From positions 671,246 to 690,316 of the forward strand of contig MU646388.1 in the NCBI GenBank assembly GCA_026770585.1: a stretch of 19,071 nt of DNA. The letters run 5' to 3'. The notes under the pieces are model-generated. The model saw only the letters and a program-made list of their open reading frames with translations. It did not search any database and was not told the origin of the DNA. The DNA comes from Baffinella frigidus (taxonomy: Eukaryota; Cryptophyceae; Cryptomonadales; Baffinellaceae). Position numbers and translations under genes: made by a program. Shown here piece by piece: positions 14,850 to 19,071 of the stretch; position 1 is the first letter of the stretch; each line of letters opens with the position of its first letter.

Positions 14850-15101
14850 CGAGTAGAAGAGGTTCGCGGCGGCTCCTGTGGTGGCCGTGTTGGTGTTATT
14901 GGTGGTAATGAAAAGTATACATACAGAACTCTTGCGTGTCTACTTCCAGAGACGGCGTTGGCAGTCACCTTCTTCTTTATTACTCTTAAGCCTTAGAGAT
15001 GAGTAATCCAAAAGCCTATGAACCTTGAGACGAGCCCGCCTCGGTGCAGAGGTACTCACCACACGGCCTCGGATCTTTTCGCGCGCTCTACATTGCGTCG
15101 A
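14850..15101. other. No supported gene
   Basis: Ordinary sequence with a short minus-strand frame of 70 codons lacking support. Confidence 0.5.
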
Positions 15102-15223
15102 TGCGGGGGTACCTCGCTCATAAAAAAGCGCCCCCCCCCTTACGACCACCATAGGGCCCTAGGCATAGGCCTACTGTAGGGTCCTACGGGGAGGTGCTTT
15201 CTTATGGGCGAGGTACCCCTGTA
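15102..15223 (+). mobile_element. Family A MITE, complete copy
   Basis: Left end TGCGGGGGTACCTCGCTCAT has lost the TA; the right end GGCGAGGTACCCCTGTA is intact. Flanks GCGTCGATGC and ACGCATCGAT are inverted relative to each other. Confidence 0.82.
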
Positions 15224-15306
15224 CAACGCATCGATAATCCGCAGTCGCGCAGTCCTGGGACTACCTCGCTCTGCCTTACTCGGGATGGCCGATGCTTTGG
15301 TGCCGA

Positions 15307-15401
15307 CTATTCTCAAGTTGACGGGCTGGGTGTGCGGTACAAATCCGTCAACTTTCTGGCGGAAAAGAGCCCGGGCTCACCAAATTGGTGAGACCAAATA
15401 G
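15307..15401 (-). repeat. Dispersed repeat C, inverted copy
   Basis: The reverse complement matches 1220-1314 over 95 bp. Here the first palindrome is CACCAAATTGGTG-like and perfect; the GAGCCCGGGCTC palindrome is unchanged. Two short open frames over it are not regarded as genes. Confidence 0.82.
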
Positions 15402-15518
15402 CCTGTACCGTAGGACCTACAGCGCGTCGATCGTCCCAGTGCAGTCATGGGACTACGCATGGTCGGTGTGTTCTGTTGTGAGGCGTGGCTAGATCAACCT
15501 TCACTCATGCGCGCTGTA

Positions 15519-15639
15519 TACAGGAGTACCTCGCTCATAAGAAATCGCCCCCCTTCAGGACCTTACAGTAGGCGTATGCCTAGGGCCCTATGGTGGTCCT
15601 GGGGGGGGGGGGGTTCCTTATGAGCGAGGCACCCCTGTA
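15519..15639 (+). mobile_element. Family A MITE, complete 121-bp copy with G run
   Basis: Ends are TACAGGAGTACCTCGCTCAT and GAGCGAGGCACCCCTGTA. A run of about 14 G lies in the right arm. Confidence 0.85.
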
Positions 15640-15877
15640 GCGCCCTCAGTCATGCTTCCCGAGTCTTGTCTGAAAGAAGGTATTAATGCATGCTTTTCTG
15701 CCCAAGAAAATTACTACACGATTAGATCATACTAGTAATAGTAAAGCAGTAAGTAATAGTAAATCAGGGTGGCCCTATGCTCCTCGGACTTGCTCTACTG
15801 TAGGACCCTAGGGCGGTGCGTGTCCCTAATGTCGAATCAATGTAGCCCCTGTATCCCGTAAGTGGCGAGTAGGCGCA
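15640..15877. other. No supported gene
   Basis: It includes GAAAATTACTACAC, also present near 14028 and similar near 3149, and a family A-like fragment around 15800. Confidence 0.45.
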
Positions 15878-15952
15878 TACGTCCTACCGTAGGGCCCTAG
15901 GACCTGCCTCGGACCTCTTGGGGGTCAGGTTTGACCCTCTCGCCACTTAAGT
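15878..15952 (+). repeat. Dispersed repeat B, second copy
   Basis: It has the same block order as 9168-9242. Its core is GGGGTCAGGTTTGACCCTC, which pairs as GGGTCA/TGACCC. Confidence 0.7.
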
Positions 15953-16029
15953 GGTACCGGTTCACTGGCAGCGAGTAGGAATCTCGTGGATGCAGGCCAC
16001 GCTAGCCCCAGGTGTACACTAGTCAACAC

Positions 16030-16033
16030 AGAC

Positions 16034-16074
<41 letters not shown>

Positions 16075-16228
16075 GCACACTCGCTCTCTCTCGCACACAC
16101 ACACTCTCTCTCTCTCGCTCGCTCGCTCTCGCTCTCGCTCTCGCTCTCGCACTTTCTCTCTCCCTCGCGCGCGCTCTCGCGCTCTCTCTCTCTCTCTTTC
16201 TCGCTCAATCTCTCTCTCACACACACAG
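16030..16228 (+). repeat. CT/CA compound microsatellite
   Basis: Alternating blocks of CT, CA and CGCTCT units for about 200 bp. Frames through it encode Ser/Leu/His or Arg/Glu low-complexity peptides and are not genes. Confidence 0.95.
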
Positions 16229-16233
16229 ACTGC

Positions 16234-16358
16234 TACAGGGGTGCCTCGAGATCAAGAAAATACACTGCCCTAGGACCCTACAGCGGGGCTACATGGGTTA
16301 CTTGCGAATGAGAAAAACGCACCGTCCTAGGGTCGGGCAGTAGGCCTATGCCTAGGGT
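16234..16358 (+). mobile_element. Degenerate family A remnant(s)
   Basis: TACAGGGGTGCCTCGAGATCA starts one left half, and TACATGGGTTACTTGCGAATG starts what looks like another left half at about 16290, with GCAGTAGGCCTATGCCTAGGG inside. No right end is present before the TTTAGGG array. Confidence 0.5.
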
Positions 16359-17625
16359 CTAGGGTTTAGGGTCTAGGGTTCAGGGTCTAGGGTCTAGGGT
16401 CTAGGGTTCAGGGTTCAGGGCTTACGATTTAGGGTTTAGGGTTTAGGGTTTAGAAGGGGTTAGGATTAGGGTTTAGGGGTTGATTTTGGGTTTCAGGGTC
16501 TAGGGTTTAGGGTTTAGGGCTTAGGGGTCAGGGTTCAGTGGTGAGAGGTTAGGGTTTAGGGTTTAGGGTTCAGGGTTTTGGTTTTAGGGTTTCGGTTTTA
16601 GGGTTTAGGGTTTAGGGTTTAGGGTTCAGGGTTTAGTGTTTCGGCTTTCAGGTTTGGGGTTTAGGGTTGAGGGTTGAAGGTTTGGTGTTCAGGGGTCAGG
16701 GTGTAGGGTTGAGGATTTGGTGTTTAGGGTTTAGGGTTGAGGGTTAAGGATTAGGGGTTTAGGTTTTGGGGTTGAGGGTTGCGGCTGTAGGGTTTAGGGT
16801 TTAGGGTTTAGGGTCCAGGATCTGGGGTCTAGGGTTTAGGGTTTAGGGTTTAGGGTTTAGGGTGTAGGGTTTAGGGTTTGGAGTTCGTGGGGTTAGGGTT
16901 TAGAGTTCAGGGTTTAGGGTTTATGTTTCAGGTTTTAGGGTTTAGGGTTTAGGGTTTAGGGGTCAGAGTTCAGAGTTTAGGGTTATAGGATGTAGGTTTT
17001 AGGGTTCAAGGCCCTGGGTTTGAGGTTTGTGGTTCAGGATTTAGGGTTTGGGGTTCAGGGGTCAGGGTTTAGGGATCGGGGGTCAGGGGTTAAGGTTGAA
17101 GGTGTAGGGTTCCAGGATAAGGGCTGAGGGTTTCTTGCTGCGCTGCCGTTGGAGAAGGGCTGATGGTTTCTCGCTGTTATGCCGTAGGGTTCTGGGTTGC
17201 GGGTGTAGGGTTTGGGGTTCGGGGTTTAGGGTTTAGGGTTTAGGGTTCAGGGTTTAAATTTCAGGTTTTAGGTTTGAGACTCAGGGATTAGTATTTAGGG
17301 GCGAAGGTTTAGGGGTTTGGGTTTGGGGTTTGGGGTTTGGGGTTTAGGGTTCAGTGTGTAGGGTTTTGCATGTAGGGTGTATGATTCAGAGTTTTGATTC
17401 ACGGTTTATTGTTAAAGTTTCGGGTGTAGGGTTTAGGGGTTGGGGTTTAGGGTTTAGGGTTTAGGGTTTAGGGTTTAGGGTTTTGGGTTTAGGGTTCAGG
17501 GTTCAGGGTTCAGGGTTCAGGGTTAAGGATTTAGGGTTTGGGTTTTGGGGTTGGGGGTTGCGGATAGGAGTTCGGATTCAAGGTCTAGGGTTTATGGTTT
17601 ATGGTTTATGGTTTATGGTTTCTAG
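16347..17625 (+). repeat. Degenerate TTTAGGG telomere-type array
   Basis: About 1.3 kb of TTTAGGG with many variants (TTCAGGG, TCTAGGG, TTGAGGG, TGTAGGG). Its orientation is opposite to the arrays at 7341-14547. It is much more degenerate than those. A partly repeated non-telomeric piece (GGTTTCT(T/C)GCTG...GCCGT) lies at 17127-17190. Confidence 0.92.
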
Positions 17626-17940
17626 GCAGGTCCTGGGGCCCTACGGTAGGGCGTATGAGCCTACTCGCCACTTGAGGGTCATATCTTCGGCCCGGGCACC
17701 CGAACGGGCCGAACCCCGAAAGCCGGAAGCCAACAGCCAAAAGCGAGACACGAGATGGTTTAGGGTTTAGGGTTTTCATGGGGGGACGACCCGAGATTAG
17801 GGTAGTTTAGCCTACGGAATTGCCTATCCTAGGCCGTAGGGCTCCTAGGACCACTCGTTTTTTTGGTCCTAGGGGGCCCCCGGCCTACGGTAGGCAACCC
17901 GTGGGCCAAACGACCCTAATGTCGGGTCGTTTGACGACTA
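17626..17940. other. Repeat B relative and unique sequence
   Basis: CAGGTCCTGGGGCCCTACGG and the following GGCGTATGAGCC...CGCCACTTGAGGGTC are an inverted, decayed version of repeat B. Several GGCCTACGG/CCTAGG palindromic bits follow at 17810-17895. No supported gene. Confidence 0.5.
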
Positions 17941-17962
17941 GTTTAGGGTTTAGGGTTTACAG
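17941..17962 (+). repeat. Short TTTAGGG tract ending in CAG
   Basis: Two TTTAGGG units followed by TTTACAG precede the coding-looking stretch at 17963. A similar two-unit tract is at 17758-17775. Confidence 0.8.
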
Positions 17963-18191
17963 GGAGATCCCTGTAGCGATTGTAAAGCGCCAAGGCCGTC
18001 TTGGTATGCATAAAGGTCCTTACATTAGTGTCCGAGGCCATGCAACTCAAACCGCCTTTTATGCTATCTCAATGGTGAATTTTGCCAATTTTTTCCATTT
18101 AAGCATCGAAATAGCTGTAACATGGGATAAAACCACAAACCCGGCTCGCTGCAACGTGACGCTGACAGAAATCACAGCAGGCCTTGCTTAG
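17963..18191 (+). CDS. Possible last exon, unknown protein
   Basis: Right after GGTTTAGGGTTTACAG the frame opens with one base completing a split codon, then reads E-I-P-V-A-I-V-K-R-Q-G-R-L-G, continues with GPYISVRGHATQTAFYAISM and VNFANFFHLSIEIAVTW, and ends TLTEITAGLA at TAG 18189. Composition is balanced and hydrophobic segments alternate, as in a beta-rich protein. It is clearly less GC-rich than the exons at 12283-14609, so it may have another origin. No family is recognised and no upstream exon or start was found; the frame stays open upstream to 17820 through repeat-like DNA. The telomeric tract ending in CAG may be an intron end or a chance junction. Confidence 0.38.
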
Positions 18192-18212
18192 ATTAAGATG
18201 TCTAGATGTCTG

Positions 18213-18468
18213 CTTTAGGTCCTTGAGGTTTTAAATGCTCCCAACATGGCCCAACCACACGCCCTTCCGTAGAAAGGATCCGCAGAGAAAGCATTTTTGC
18301 TTTCGGATCGCATTGAGCTCTCCAGTGCAGAGGCTCGTGAAGAGGGGACAGTGGGTAGTTCTCTTGGGGTGTTTGAGTTAATCCGTATGACTGCACTCGC
18401 GCACACACCGAACCCAAGTCAGCCGTTATGAGGCTCATGGTATCCCATGATTGAAGCATAAAAGCTCC
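18213..18468 (-). mobile_element. Family D, full-length copy
   Basis: It has all family blocks, with both hairpins intact and head GGAGCTTTTATGCTTCAATC. The head region holds GGGTTCGGTGTG, which resembles a pol III B box, but no good A box was found at the usual spacing. Confidence 0.75.
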
Positions 18469-18596
18469 AACCAGGATACCCCACAAGGCGAGGGGGTTGT
18501 GTGGGGGTGTGAGGTGGAATCAGTCAAGACACCAGAGGTGAAATGAGAGAGATGTGGTTGTGTAGGGGTTTCCACCTGAACTCCTTCTGCAAGAGA

Positions 18597-18838
18597 TCCT
18601 TTAGGTCCTTGAGGTTTTGATTTCTCCCAACATGGCCCAACGACACGCCTTTCCGTAGAAAAGATCTGCAGAAAAAGCATTTTTGCTTTCGGATCGCGTT
18701 TAGCGCTCCAGTGCAGAGGCTCGTGAAGAGGGGATAGTGGGTGGTTCTCTTGGGGTGGGTGAAGGTATGCGATATCGCTCCCATGCTCACTTACACGCAC
18801 CGAACCCAAGTCAGCCTCCTTTGAGGCTCATGGTATCC
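18597..18838 (-). mobile_element. Family D, almost full-length copy
   Basis: It lacks only the outermost head beyond AGGATACCATGAGCCTC. The second hairpin is the CTTTTC-TAC-GGAAAG variant also seen at 6712-6800. The tail reads CCTCAAGGACCTAAAGGATC. Confidence 0.75.
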
Positions 18839-18847
18839 TATAAGGGA

Positions 18848-18933
18848 TCTTTACATTAGACGCACTTATTGACACTTATTGACTTTATTCGAAAGTGAAA
18901 ACGCACGGTGCAAGAATTGAGGCGAGATTAGGA
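18848..18933 (-). repeat. Dispersed repeat F, second copy
   Basis: The reverse complement matches 5661-5741 (CTCGCCTCA, GCACCGTGC, TTCGAATAAAGTCAATAAG, repeated CAATAAGTG). As at 5661 it lies between two family D copies. Confidence 0.75.
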
Positions 18934-18949
18934 AAAAGTCTGGGAACCG

Positions 18950-19071
18950 CCTTTAGGTCCTTTAGGTTTTGATTTCGCCCAACATAGCCCAACGACACGC
19001 CGTTCCGTAGAAGGGATCTGCAGAGAAAGCATTTTTGCTTTCGGATCGCGTTTAGCTCTCCAGTGCAGAAG
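18950..19071 (-). mobile_element. Family D copy, cut by the window end
   Basis: Tail, TATGTTGGGCGAAATC block, second hairpin region and the intact first hairpin are visible; the head lies outside the window. The changed second hairpin (CCCTTC...GGAACG) is shared with the copy at 6371. Confidence 0.72.

Noticed and set aside
15986-16311. Three open frames over the CT/CA tract
   Set aside because: Low-complexity translation of a microsatellite.
18213-18468. tRNA or tRNA-derived SINE in the family D head
   Set aside because: Only a partial B-box match (GGGTTCGGTG) is present; no A box at suitable distance and no cloverleaf.
18202-18809. Minus frames of 94 and 124 codons
   Set aside because: They are repeat-derived, with the same peptide blocks as in other family D copies.
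1-19071. Dinoflagellate spliced-leader relic as proof of lineage
   Set aside because: I did not see its conserved TTTTGGCTCAAG end anywhere in the window.

Overview
The window looks like nuclear DNA from a repeat-rich eukaryote, most likely an alga or other protist with plant-type telomere repeats (CCCTAAA/TTTAGGG). Reasons: long interstitial telomeric arrays, GT-AG introns, GC-rich exons in AT-richer surroundings, short retroposon-like repeats and many MITE-like foldback elements, with no bacterial operon structure. A prasinophyte-type green alga, a dinoflagellate or a cryptophyte would all fit. I cannot choose between them, and no dinoflagellate spliced-leader sequence was seen.

Layout. 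1-2100: non-coding, with 121-bp foldback MITEs (family A) and one full-length copy of a ~256-bp retroposon-like repeat (family D). 2137-2856 (minus): a GC-rich exon of an unknown protein. 3300-4450: a probable plus-strand exon ending at a donor and followed by telomere-like sequence, then a GC-rich segmental repeat in three copies; one copy carries a 149-bp MITE and another preserves the empty site. 4401-5029 (minus): a two-exon gene. 5338-6800: a head-to-tail nest of 5'-truncated family D copies. 7341-8148: CCCTAAA array with a higher-order tandem repeat. 8154-11720: more MITEs, hairpins and a palindromic satellite. 12283-14609: the best gene, five exons and 391 predicted residues; two of its introns are almost pure CCCTAAA. 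14600-15640: dense perfect palindromes and more family A MITEs. 16030-16230: CT/CA microsatellite. 16347-17625: degenerate TTTAGGG array. 17963-18191: a possible 3' exon right after a telomeric tract. 18213-19071: three further family D copies, in inverse orientation.

The main idea to follow up is that telomere-repeat DNA appears to serve as spliceosomal intron sequence here. Two introns of one gene begin with GT, consist of CCCTAAA repeats, and end with the same 12 bases before the exon, all in a reading frame that stays open across five exons. Other coding-looking segments end or begin at telomeric tracts. The second theme is hairpin conservation: several repeat families keep palindromic cores whose sequences differ between copies while base pairing is kept.

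No protein here was recognised by family. The genes do not form an evident pathway. Most other open frames lie inside repeats and are not genes.
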